Shown: piece by piece, positions 47,354-54,429 of the stretch
Position numbering within the stretch: the stretch's first letter is position 1
How the letters are laid out: every line of letters begins with the position of its first letter
From: Paenibacillus sp. FSL W8-0186
GTDB taxonomy: Bacteria; Bacillota; Bacilli; Paenibacillales; Paenibacillaceae
Direction of reading: 5' to 3'
DNA: 64,000 nucleotides
NCBI RefSeq assembly: GCF_037969765.1
Contig: NZ_CP150207.1
Coordinates: forward strand, 558,001-622,000
The notes under the pieces: generated by a model
The model's input: the letters and a program-made list of their open reading frames with translations, nothing else
The model's database searches: none
Told to the model about the DNA's origin: nothing
Translations under genes and position numbers: made by a program

Positions 47354-47504
47354 AAATAACATTGTTTTCACGCATCGGGTCTCTCACGAGTTCCTCGGTT
47401 TTAAAAGGGATTTTCGAGGAAGTGTGGTTAGGCAACAACCTTTTATTATCTAACCGTATAGCGGCAGGCCCTTTGAGCCTTAAAGTAGTACAAGAACGTT
47501 ACAG
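47354..47504 (+). repeat. attC-like element 11
   Basis: Left AAATAACATTGTTTTCACGC then ATCGGGTC (47354 on). Right GTAGTACAAGAACGTTACAG (core GTTACAG 47498-47504) aligns with the right end of element 7. Internal GGTTAGGC and TCTAACC hint at a nested older junction. Confidence 0.55.
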
Positions 47505-47641
47505 GAAATTTACTCTAAAAGAAAAATATGAACAAAAAGTACCTTTTTTTTCATAGTCGGATAAGCATTGTAAGTGATGGCATAGTTATGAAGAATGAAG
47601 AGTGTAACAACATGTCATTACAAAAGAACGGAGGAGTTACG

Positions 47642-48148
47642 GTGAAAATGCAGCTTCAAGAAAGTTTACATGTCGAGCTGAAAAATGCAATTTGTTGTCA
47701 TTATAACGAACTTATAACTAGGTGCGGCAATGACACAATATATGGGTATTCCATATTTACAGACGATTGTGTCAGTGGCATTGGACCTGTGGTAATAAAG
47801 CAAGACTGATTAAAGCTAATAAATCAGACCCTTTATACAATTACTATAGATACGGCGCTGTTGAGTGGAGCGAATGGGACGATTTCGGAATGTTTAATAA
47901 AGTGAACAAAATTATTAAGAAATATCATGAAACCGTCGAAGATGACTTTAACATGCGGGTAAAAACACTGTTAAAAGAATCGTTAAATGTGTAATCAAAC
48001 TTGAATCTGAGGGATTGTTTGGAGACAGAAATGATAATCGATTTATTGTCATTTGGTAAGTGATTCATCGAACGAAATCATGATTGAATCAGTTCGAGAG
48101 CTTAATACATTAAAGGTATACGAAGAATATGCTTCAGAATTTGCTTAA
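47642..48148 (+). pseudogene. DUF4303 family gene broken by frameshifts
   Basis: A GTG start with GGAGGAG at 47630. Frame 1 gives YGYSIFTDDCVSGIGPVV and stops at 47809. A second frame gives NKSDPLYNYYRYGAVEWSEW to 47994. A third gives VIKLESEGLFGDRNDNRFIV, and a fourth SDSSNEIMIESVRELNTL ending at 48148. Joined together they make one continuous DUF4303 protein, so at least three frameshifts (near 47800, 47990 and 48057) have destroyed it. Confidence 0.85.
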
Positions 48149-48180
48149 GGATGAATATAAGTAATTTGAGGAAGAGCGTA

Positions 48181-48263
48181 CTTCCTGTAATGCAATACAA
48201 AGCCTGGGGTTAGCTCTTGGTTTGCAAATAGAGTTTAGAGATGCGAGTCTATAAGCGTTACAT
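48181..48263 (+). repeat. attC-like element 12, degenerate
   Basis: Right end TCTATAAGCGTTACATGAAA (core 48257-48263) matches the family. The left part (CTTCCTGTAATGCAATAC, GTTAGCTCTTGGTTTGCAAA) resembles the site at 61550 but has lost the clear AAC core. Confidence 0.4.
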
Positions 48264-48313
48264 GAAATATCGGTAATAATCAATCAATCTTAGGAAGAGA
48301 CGGAAGTATAACT

Positions 48314-48778
48314 ATGGAGGCATATACTGAAATATCTTTTTATTTACCATTTTTTGATTTAATAGATGATACAGATGAGGCATCTAGTATTGAAAAGTTA
48401 TTTAGACAATTTAATATCAATCTTGATTTAACGGAATTATATAATAAATATAAATCATATGGCGAAGGGGCTGATAGTGTAGGTAAGGGGGATGTTCTTG
48501 TATTTTTTAAGAGAGACGATAAGGAAAGTTTTATATTAATAGATTTGTTTCATGATTTTACTGATCAGTACAATATGGTGAAATTAGGAGTACGCAGTTC
48601 TATTAAAAGTTTTGAGGAAATAAAGGACGCAATATATAGTATTTACTCAAGAGCAGAAATTAAAAGTAAAATAAACGAGAGTAGTAATTTATTGAAACAG
48701 GAAATATTTGATTATCCCAAAGAGATTCGTTATGGAGATCAAACGTACATAAAAAACATCCTTTACAACACTATCTAA
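48314..48778 (+). CDS. Unrecognised acidic protein, 154 residues
   Basis: Starts MEAYTEISFYLPFFDLIDD. Acidic, with GKGDVLVFFKRDDKESFILI suggesting an alpha/beta fold; no known motif. The last ~20 codons (PKEIRYGDQTYIKN...) recur nearly unchanged at 50818-50882, so part of this gene was duplicated. GAAGAGACGGAAG upstream is a weak ribosome site. Confidence 0.65.
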   Translation: MEAYTEISFYLPFFDLIDDTDEASSIEKLFRQFNINLDLTELYNKYKSYGEGADSVGKGDVLVFFKRDDKESFILIDLFHDFTDQYNMVKLGVRSSIKSFEEIKDAIYSIYSRAEIKSKINESSNLLKQEIFDYPKEIRYGDQTYIKNILYNTI

Positions 48779-48833
48779 AATATTCACCCCCATCAGTAAT
48801 AAAAATACAGGAAAAAATAGAGCCTAAAGGCTC

Positions 48834-49121
48834 TTAAGTCTTTGACATATGTAATTCATTAAAAAGATATAGTGCATCTTTAAATCCTTGTAGATATATT
48901 TTACTATCTAGAATTGTTCGTATTGAAAATTGAGCGTCTTCATAAAGGAATAGGGTATGCTGGAGGTTGTCAGGGAGAGACGCTTGAAGGGTCTGTAAGT
49001 ATTGCTTAGATTCATTTGATATTTCTTTGAAATAAGAATTATGTTTTGTAAGTTCACTGTATAATGATTCCAATCGCTTACGAATAAGCGGGTCAATTAA
49101 TATCTCTAAAGAATCTCCCAA
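48834..49121 (-). CDS. Small helical protein, DUF6809-like (copy 2)
   Basis: 95 residues; its C-terminal half is almost identical to the protein at 40025-40297 (LPDNLQHTLFLYEDA, YLQGFKDALYLFNELH), while the N-terminal half has diverged. Minus strand, divergent from a small HTH gene as in copy 1. TAGGAGGTGTT lies directly before the start. The conserved arrangement argues that the two genes act together. Confidence 0.65.
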   Translation of the reverse strand: MGDSLEILIDPLIRKRLESLYSELTKHNSYFKEISNESKQYLQTLQASLPDNLQHTLFLYEDAQFSIRTILDSKIYLQGFKDALYLFNELHMSKT

Positions 49122-49226
49122 TATAACACCTCCTAAATTCCATTTATACTTACGAATTAAAGTTTAACTTATTAAATATTATTTTAACATATTGAATTTA
49201 TGTGTCAAGAGAACATAAATATATTT

Positions 49227-49255
49227 TTGATTAGGCGAAGATTGTTTAATATAAT
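49227..49255 (+). promoter_or_regulatory. Promoter of the second HTH gene
   Basis: TTGATT (49227-49232), 17-base spacer, TATAAT (49250-49255), followed by GAGGGAAC and the ATG at 49293. Confidence 0.75.
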
Positions 49256-49292
49256 TGAAGAAAACTTCAACTAATCTGAGAGGGAACTGGCA

Positions 49293-49499
49293 ATGATAAG
49301 TTATAAACCATTACAAAAATTGCTGATAGATCGGGATATAAAGAAACAGGAGTTATTAAAAATGACAGGGATCTCATCAGCAACGATGGCTAAATTGAAT
49401 ACAAACGAATATGTTTCTCTAGAAGTCATTGATAAAATTTGTGCAGCGTTGGAATGTCAGCCTGGTGATTTATTGGAGCATATTCCTGAACATAAATGA
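49293..49499 (+). CDS. XRE/Cro-type small HTH regulator (copy 2)
   Basis: 68 residues; ELLKMTGISSATMAKLNTNE is the helix-turn-helix and IDKICAALECQPGDLLEHIP the YozG-like C-terminal helix. Only modestly similar to copy 1 at 40454, although the surrounding DNA is more alike. GAGAGGGAAC precedes the ATG. Likely controls itself and the divergent small gene. Confidence 0.85.
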   Translation: MISYKPLQKLLIDRDIKKQELLKMTGISSATMAKLNTNEYVSLEVIDKICAALECQPGDLLEHIPEHK

Positions 49500-49556
49500 A
49501 GAATGGAATAGAGCGTGGAATGATTTTGCAATAAGAGTTGTTAAAAAATATTCATA

Positions 49557-49631
49557 CAAACACGCCCCGGCCTAAGATAAGAGCATCTAAGGATGGGGCG
49601 TGTCGTAGATTCTAGGAAGGTTATTTTAAGA
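49557..49631 (+). repeat. attC-like element, right half only
   Basis: CACGCCCC (49561-49568) pairs with GGGGCGTG (49595-49602) around CCTAAGATAAGAGCATCTAA, then CGTAGATTCTAGGAAGGTTA. Duplicate of the right half of element 5, with the left half lost. Confidence 0.5.
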
Positions 49632-49664
49632 TCTTGATAATCCCAAACTAAGAATGGATCGAAC

Positions 49665-49741
49665 AACTACCAGCAGCTTATCAACCACGACGCCGTCGTG
49701 CCCGAGAGATCCATCCCGCTGGAGAAGCTGAACGTCATCCT
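49665..49741 (+). pseudogene. Decayed copy of binding-protein 3' end (copy C, short)
   Basis: AACTACCAGCAGCTTATCAA, GTGCCCGAGAGATCCATCCC and CTGGAGAAGCTGAACGTCAT match the 3' region of the lipoprotein gene at 32930-33958. It breaks off at 49741. It shares the preceding GATCTTGATAA and ACTAAGAATGGATCGAAC with copy B, so B and C come from one duplication. Confidence 0.8.
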
Positions 49742-49950
49742 TGCATTTGAGGAACTTGAAAAGTGCTTGATCATCGTCGATCTTTGTTGGATGTGCTTTT
49801 TCTATCCGCATATGGTCGAGATTATCGTATCCACCAACGAGTTTTATATATTTTCATAGCGTTAAACATAAGGTTATATTTAGATGTCACTTTGATTAAG
49901 GCATAGTATTCTGCGTTGTTAAATTCGTAGTACTCAGTGAACTCTTGCAT
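49742..49950 (-). pseudogene. Frameshifted small gene of unknown family
   Basis: From an ATG at 49950 the minus strand encodes QEFTEYYEFNNAEYYALIKV and continues to a stop; after one frameshift (~49838) it continues KLVGGYDNLDHMRIEKAHPT. The frame then runs into pseudogene copy C and is cut. It looks phage-like but is not identified. Confidence 0.5.
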
Positions 49951-50026
49951 TGTGTTACGCTTAATTGTAGTAAATTGAGTCGGATTTTGCTATGTTATAG
50001 ACTACTAAACTTATAAAGGAGTCCAT

Positions 50027-50572
50027 ATGAGTAGAACACTTGATGAATTACAAAAAGAAATCATTTTTGAAACAAGAAAAGGGTTCCCAATTTTGCTGTC
50101 TGGCGTAATTGTCTTTTTGATTTTCACCTTTATGCCTTTAGTTTTTCCAATAGAAGCTGTGCGTTTAATTTGGATATTTGGCTTAGGTGCCATTTTTCCT
50201 TTTGGAATTCTAATTAGTAAAATTCTTGGTGTTAATTTACTTGCTACCGGTAACCCTGTAGGTACTCTAGGAGGAATAGTTGCAGCTCCGCAAGCTTTTT
50301 ACATACCTGTATTTATAATTGTGTATATGAACATACCTGAATACCTTCCCTTCACCATCGGTTTACTTGCAGGCTCTCATTTTCTTCCTTACATGTGGAT
50401 TTATAAAAGCAAAGCTTATTTATTTGTTACTTTAGGTACCTGTTTTTCTTCCCTAATCTTAGGTGGATTCCTTGTCGATCAAGCATTCACTCTTGTACCT
50501 TTAGCAATAGCTATTGTGTATGGTATTGGTACTTTTTTAATTATTAGAGAACTTAAAGCTAGTCCTGTTTAA
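50027..50572 (+). CDS. DUF7010-like integral membrane protein
   Basis: 181 residues with AAAGGAG before the ATG. About six hydrophobic segments (ILLSGVIVFLIFTFMPLVF, LIWIFGLGAIFPFGILIS and others). SKILGVNLLATGNPVGTLGG is characteristic of a Bacillales membrane protein group I recall as DUF7010. No function known. Followed by its own terminator. Confidence 0.75.
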   Translation: MSRTLDELQKEIIFETRKGFPILLSGVIVFLIFTFMPLVFPIEAVRLIWIFGLGAIFPFGILISKILGVNLLATGNPVGTLGGIVAAPQAFYIPVFIIVYMNIPEYLPFTIGLLAGSHFLPYMWIYKSKAYLFVTLGTCFSSLILGGFLVDQAFTLVPLAIAIVYGIGTFLIIRELKASPV

Positions 50573-50573
50573 T

Positions 50574-50596
50574 CACCTTTTATTAGGTGGTTTTTT
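50574..50596 (+). terminator. Rho-independent terminator
   Basis: CACC-TTTTATTA-GGTG followed by six T residues directly after the stop of the membrane protein gene. Confidence 0.75.
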
Positions 50597-50639
50597 ATTT
50601 AAAAGAAGAGATTTCTACATATATATAGTTTTGGCCTTA

Positions 50640-51160
50640 TATGCCTTTGCTCTTGCGCCCTCGATCGGTCCGAATCCGTCTCAACCGTTTTTCCGCCTCT
50701 TCTGCCGATTTTGCGTCTATAGCCGCCTGGTCCTTACAAACCGTTGTTCTGATTCCGTTATAAATATGGAGGATTGCTACAAACGTGTATTCCTTCACTT
50801 CTCCTTCCTTATCCGGGTATCCAAAGAGATTCGTTATGGAGATCAAACGTACATACAAAACATCCTTTACAACACTATCTAGAATTTTACGTGTTCTGCC
50901 CGAAGTGGATATCAGAGAAATAGATCAGGCATTAGATGAAATTGATAAACTATTGTTCAGTTTACCACTTAATAATAAAGGATATAGAGTTTCTATTACA
51001 TTCGGAAAGTATAGACCAGAGTATGAGAGAAGGATATCATCATTAACAATATTTTTGATCAGAGTAAAGAGCCTACGAAATGTCATGTTAATTATGAAAA
51101 CTATTCATTATGTGACAAGTATAATAAGGAGTAATTTAGTATGCATATCTACGAAGGCGC
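50640..51160 (+). pseudogene. Composite of gene fragments
   Basis: 50818-50882 repeats the 3' end of the gene at 48314 (AAGAGATTCGTTATGGAGAT and beyond). It is joined to a plus-strand frame of unknown origin (ILRVLPEVDIREIDQALDEI, FGKYRPEYERRISS). On the minus strand, 50640-50850 encodes an unrelated fragment (EGEVKEYTFVAILHIYNGIR). None has a proper start. I read the stretch as a scrap heap from repeated recombination. Confidence 0.5.
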
Positions 51161-51164
51161 TGAC

Positions 51165-51250
51165 ATCCTATAACACCGTATTCATGCTGCGGAATGAACA
51201 ATCAGAAAATTGGACATTTATCTTCACAACCTGGTGCATTGTTAGTGGGG
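51165..51250 (+). repeat. attC-like element, mainly left half
   Basis: CTATAACACCGTATTCATGC (51167 on) then TGCGGAATGAAC is a left core. A possible right core GTTAGTG lies at 51241. No second arm is clear. Confidence 0.35.
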
Positions 51251-51253
51251 CCG

Positions 51254-51300
51254 CAATTGACGCGGCTGCTCAAATAATTACAGAGCAGCCGCGTCAATTG
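51254..51300. terminator. Perfect 18-bp hairpin overlapping the tautomerase gene end
   Basis: CAATTGACGCGGCTGCTC (51254-51271), 11-base loop, GAGCAGCCGCGTCAATTG (51283-51300). One arm encodes the last residues of the minus-strand tautomerase gene. Probably a terminator, although the T-run is weak. Confidence 0.65.
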
Positions 51301-51706
51301 GTGATGTTCGGAAAGCTGCTAAATCCGCTTTCCGGCCAAAGATCCCCCAATTTTCTTCGGGGACTTCGTGAATGATGATATAGACGGGGATGAGATCAGA
51401 AGTGCCGAGTTGCCGTCCGAAAATTGTGCTAGCTCCTTCGACCAGCCTCATTTTGGCGTCGCTGTCTAAACCGCCCTCAATGACAAAGATCTGCACGCTG
51501 ACAACATTCGTTGTCGCTTCTTCTTCTCCCATAAAAACGGTATCCTGATCGTAAAGATTAAAATAGGTCCAAACCGTACTTTTGACGAAGGGTGATTTTG
51601 GCAAGGATTCGCATTCAAGCGCAAAATCTGTAAGTTCTCCGACAATTGATTGCCGTGCCTTCAAATCGAACGCAGCTTCAGGTGCGTGAACAATAATCAT
51701 TGGCAT
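51278..51706 (-). CDS. Tautomerase family protein
   Basis: 142 residues beginning MPMIIVHAPEAA. The proline after the initiator Met is the catalytic base in the 4-oxalocrotonate tautomerase superfamily, and the length suggests two fused beta-alpha-beta units, the second beginning near VVSVQIFVIEGG. It follows the SDR gene on the same strand, 100 bases away, so the two probably share a promoter controlled by the MerR regulator. The substrate is unknown. GC content is higher than in the flanking cassettes, suggesting a different source. Confidence 0.78.
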   Translation of the reverse strand: MPMIIVHAPEAAFDLKARQSIVGELTDFALECESLPKSPFVKSTVWTYFNLYDQDTVFMGEEEATTNVVSVQIFVIEGGLDSDAKMRLVEGASTIFGRQLGTSDLIPVYIIIHEVPEENWGIFGRKADLAAFRTSPIDAAAL

Positions 51707-51805
51707 TGTAATATCCTTTCCTTAGACATATTATGAGGCCGCCGCGTCTCTACTCAGCGGCTTCCGCCAAATAGAAGGAAGGTGCTTTGCGGCCATTACT
51801 AGCGA

Positions 51806-52561
51806 TCAGATGTTTTGGCCACCCGAGACCTCGATTCTCTGCGCATTAACCCAGCGATTGTCGGAACCGAGTAAGCTGGCGACTGCGGGACCAATGTCGT
51901 CGGGTACGCCGACACGACCAAGGGCAACCATCGCGGCAAATGTGTCATTGTAAGCAGGCGTGTCGCGTACAGCACCGCCTAGAAAATCGGTTTCGATTGC
52001 ACCAGGTGCAATGGTATTAGCGGTGATACCGCGATGACCGAGTTCTTTGGCCATATAGATGGTTAGAATCTCGACCGCTCCCTTCGCCGCAGAGTAGGCG
52101 GAGAATCCGGGATAAGATACACGAGTGAGACCTGATGAGAAATTTACAATACGGCCACCATCTGCAAGAAGCGGCAGAAGGGTCTGAGTTAAGAAAAACA
52201 CGCCTTTGACGTGCACATTGAACAGGCCGTCGAACTGAGCTTCTGTTGTTTCGGCGAAGTCTATCATTTCTCCGTGGCCGGCATTGTTTACCAGATGATT
52301 GAAAGTGGGGCTATCCCAAGTAGAATGCAAGGTCGAACGGACTGTCTCAGCAAAGGCCGCAAAGCTGGCGATGTTTCCAACATCGAGTTGTAGAGCGACT
52401 GCTTTACGCCCCAGAGCTTCGATTTCAGCAACAACAGACTTTGCTTCTTCTGCTTGGCTGCGATAGGTCAGGATGACATCACCGCCATGACGCGCAATAC
52501 TGATGGCAGTATTGCGACCAAGTCCGCGGCTGCCGCCAGTGACGATTGAGATATTTGTCAT
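51806..52561 (-). CDS. Short-chain dehydrogenase/reductase
   Basis: 251 residues from MTNISIVTGGSRGLGRN. Cofactor motif TGGSRGLG (residues 8-15), NNAGHG (~92), catalytic Ser in NFSSGLT, YSAAK (Tyr-x-x-x-Lys) and SGGQNI at the C-terminus make a complete classical SDR. The longer frame up to 52609 lacks family similarity and overlaps the promoter. Divergent from a MerR regulator, with a MerR-type promoter between them. Likely reduces a carbonyl compound; substrate unknown. Confidence 0.9.
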   Translation of the reverse strand: MTNISIVTGGSRGLGRNTAISIARHGGDVILTYRSQAEEAKSVVAEIEALGRKAVALQLDVGNIASFAAFAETVRSTLHSTWDSPTFNHLVNNAGHGEMIDFAETTEAQFDGLFNVHVKGVFFLTQTLLPLLADGGRIVNFSSGLTRVSYPGFSAYSAAKGAVEILTIYMAKELGHRGITANTIAPGAIETDFLGGAVRDTPAYNDTFAAMVALGRVGVPDDIGPAVASLLGSDNRWVNAQRIEVSGGQNI

Positions 52562-52604
52562 TGTCAACTTCATCCTCTCAATAAACGTTATTAAATACAC
52601 CGTT

Positions 52605-52635
52605 ATCATAAAATATAAAGTTCACTTGAAGTCAA
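52605..52635 (-). promoter_or_regulatory. MerR-type promoter/operator of the SDR operon
   Basis: On the minus strand, TTGACT (52630-52635) and TATGAT (52605-52610) are 19 bases apart, the over-long spacing typical of MerR-activated promoters. TTGACTTCAAGTGAA (52621-52635 complement) is an imperfect palindrome. Confidence 0.7.
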
Positions 52636-52806
52636 GAATTTTTTGGTAAAATAATAAGTATATAATTGAGCAGAGAAATTCTTAGAAATTCTTTGTTTTA
52701 ATCATATTTACATCGTTATTTACAGCAAAAATACGGCGTATTAAGTTAGAAAAGCCAAGGAATTGCTTAAAGTATACTTTAACAGAAGGGGTTGAAGGTT
52801 TATTTT

Positions 52807-53190
52807 ATGTTGACAATAAGTGAAGTAACTGAATTGACAGGAATAGCGGCTCCCACACTTCGATATTACGAAAAGGAGGGGCTGCTTCCACATGTGAAGA
52901 GAAATGAAAATGGGAAGCGGTTATATGACGAAGAAGATTTAAGCTGGATACACTTTGTTACTGCACTTCGGGCAACAGGAATGCCGATTGCCCAAATTCA
53001 GAAGTATGTATACTTGTATAAAGAAGGGGATTCGACGATTTCGGAACGAAAAGGGATGATGCTTCATCATAAAAAAGAAATTGAGAAGAGTATAAGGGAA
53101 CTATATTTTAATTTGGACAAAATAAACTATAAACTTGCTCTATATGATGTATTAGAATCACAGATTGCACGGACTAACATAAAAATTTGA
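52807..53190 (+). CDS. MerR family transcriptional regulator
   Basis: 127 residues from MLTISEVTELTGIAAPTLRY, with GAAGG eight bases upstream (an in-frame TTG at 52792 is less likely). The N-terminal winged helix-turn-helix (APTLRYYEKEGLLP ... NGKRLYDEEDLSWI) is classic MerR. The C-terminal coiled region (RKGMMLHHKKEIEKSIRELY) is the dimerisation helix. No metal-binding cysteine cluster, so it probably senses an organic compound, as in the aldehyde/drug-responsive branch. It should control the divergent SDR-tautomerase pair. Confidence 0.9.
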   Translation: MLTISEVTELTGIAAPTLRYYEKEGLLPHVKRNENGKRLYDEEDLSWIHFVTALRATGMPIAQIQKYVYLYKEGDSTISERKGMMLHHKKEIEKSIRELYFNLDKINYKLALYDVLESQIARTNIKI

Positions 53191-53232
53191 CTTAAGCCTG
53201 TTTCCGAAATGCATACGGTATCAGCGTAAACG

Positions 53233-53415
53233 TCAATAGCCCCAGGCCTTAAACGGATGCAGTCCATTTTCCTTCGCCGTCTCGATGATACTGTAGATTG
53301 CTGCATCTGGCCTTCGCATCTCTTGGCGTGTTAGCAAACAGCCAGTTTTTCTCCCAATGACAAACGGCTTGATCGACCTCTCGCTGCGATTGTTATCGAT
53401 CTCAAGTACCGGGCT
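53233..53415 (-). pseudogene. IS66-family transposase C-terminal remnant
   Basis: VLEIDNNRSERSIKPFVIGR followed by a frameshifted segment and AAIYSIIETAKENGLHPF are the conserved C-terminal part of IS66 TnpC transposases. The upstream part of the open frame is unrelated and no IS ends are visible, so only a fragment remains. Confidence 0.85.
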
Positions 53416-53600
53416 AGTTGTTGTCTTTTTAAATATGATCCCAATACAAACGAAATATCCAAAGTTCAAAGGAACCTTTATGATCAATAAATAATATTGG
53501 ACCGCGTCGCGGCTGCCCCTGTTGAGGCTTAAGGCTTTTGATTCAGAGGACGTTAACGGAAACACCTGCAAAATAATCGAAATGAGAGGATATATCGAAG

Positions 53601-53846
53601 ATGGTTCAAATAAAAGATATAAAGCAAGAACAAGCTGAAGATTTTTGGAGATTAAGACTTGAAGCGTTAAGGAAGACGGACAAATTGTAGGGATGGTAGG
53701 CTTTAAACGTGGGGAAGGGGATGAAATTTAAACATAAAGGAATGATCTGGGGAGTATATGTAGTTCCGGATTATCGGGGAAAAGGAATAGCTAAAGAACT
53801 ATTATTACAAGAGGTTCTGAGAAGAGGGAAAGACATAGAAGGATGC
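53601..53846 (+). pseudogene. GNAT acetyltransferase, decayed
   Basis: MVQIKDIKQEQAEDFWRLRL starts the gene but stops after ~29 codons. Other frames give QIVGMVGFKRGEGDEI and GMIWGVYVVPDYRGKGIAKE, the acetyl-CoA-binding motif of GNAT proteins. A large internal deletion and at least two frameshifts are needed to explain it. Confidence 0.8.
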
Positions 53847-53879
53847 TGTAGATAACTCATAACAACAAATTGAGAACGC

Positions 53880-53908
53880 TTGTACGTAGATGTAAATAAA
53901 GGTAAAAT
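53880..53908 (+). promoter_or_regulatory. Promoter of the holin-like toxin mRNA
   Basis: TTGTAC (53880-53885), 17-base spacer, TAAAAT (53903-53908). It is about 95 bases upstream of the toxin start, leaving a long leader with CTTTCGAAG/CTTCGGAAG arms that could mask the ribosome site. Confidence 0.65.
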
Positions 53909-54002
53909 ATAACTACAATTGAATCTTGGGTGGGCGTGGTTTCCCTTCGAGCAGATGCTTTCGAAGTAAGTTTCCTTCGGAAGCTTTGGAGGAGGTGAAG
54001 CC

Positions 54003-54098
54003 ATGGAAGTAAAGGATGCATTAACGATCATGTTCCTGTTTGGAACGTTCATTCTTGCTCTTTTAACATACATCAATAATAACAACAAGAGAAAGTAA
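54003..54098 (+). CDS. Holin-like type I toxin, 31 residues
   Basis: MEVKDALTIMFLFGTFILAL then LTYINNNNKRK: a short charged head, one transmembrane helix and a basic Asn/Lys tail. This is the pattern of the putative holin-like toxins of Bacillota. The ribosome site GGAGGAGGTGAAG is very strong. A bidirectional terminator follows at once, and a convergent minus-strand promoter could make an antisense RNA. Such peptides damage the membrane unless the antisense RNA blocks their mRNA. Function is inferred from these features; the family match is by memory. Confidence 0.75.
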   Translation: MEVKDALTIMFLFGTFILALLTYINNNNKRK

Positions 54099-54213
54099 AA
54101 ACCCACCCAAAGGTTGAGGCCGAAGGTGGGTTTTGTTCCTATACGACTTAGAAGGGAATAAACCATCTAAGCCAATTGTACTGACCAAGTGTTCGCAGCA
54201 CTTGGTCTTTATT
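54097..54213 (-). ncRNA. Putative antisense antitoxin RNA
   Basis: The minus-strand promoter at 54220-54248 would start an RNA near 54213. It contains the hairpin ACCAAGTG-TTCGCAG-CACTTGGT (54183-54205) and ends at the terminator 54098-54134, overlapping the 3' end of the toxin mRNA. This mirrors known Bacillus type I systems (for example txpA/ratA, bsrG/SR4). Exact ends are inferred. Confidence 0.5.
54098..54134. terminator. Bidirectional terminator of the toxin-antitoxin pair
   Basis: AAAACCCACC (54098-54107) and GGTGGGTTTT (54125-54134) form a perfect 10-base stem with A/T runs on both sides. Confidence 0.85.
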
Positions 54214-54219
54214 ACATAT

Positions 54220-54248
54220 ATAATAACACAAAGAAAAAAATGTATCAA
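54220..54248 (-). promoter_or_regulatory. Minus-strand promoter for the antisense RNA
   Basis: TTGATA (complement of 54243-54248), 17-base spacer, TATTAT (complement of 54220-54225). Confidence 0.65.
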
Positions 54249-54331
54249 AACGTGAAATCAAAATGAAGTGCTGCAGGCTGCGCCCTTGGTTCCCAAGAAT
54301 AGGTAAGTAGAATCAGCTCACAACCCTTGAT

Positions 54332-54387
54332 GCTAAGCCGCCTAACCCGGCGCGAAGCGGCTTTAGCCTCTCGGGTTTGTAGATACA
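54332..54387 (+). repeat. Hairpin repeat ending CTCTCGGGTTTGTAGATACAA
   Basis: GCTAAGCCGC (54332-54341) pairs with GCGGCTTTAGC (54357-54367) with one bulge, then CTCTCGGGTTTGTAGATACA. The tail is shared with 46842-46862. Each copy lies just upstream of a new gene. Confidence 0.5.
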
Positions 54388-54429
54388 AGATGGTCTATCA
54401 AATGGCATTGCCTTAAGGGAGTTGTTGTT

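Noticed and set aside
50637..50858. Minus-strand 73-codon frame with plausible protein sequence
   Set aside because: No ribosome site or recognised family, and it overlaps duplicated fragments; treated as part of the composite pseudogene region.
54182..54206. Hairpin as a plus-strand terminator
   Set aside because: It fits better as the 5' stem of the minus-strand antisense RNA; the T-run on the plus strand is weak.
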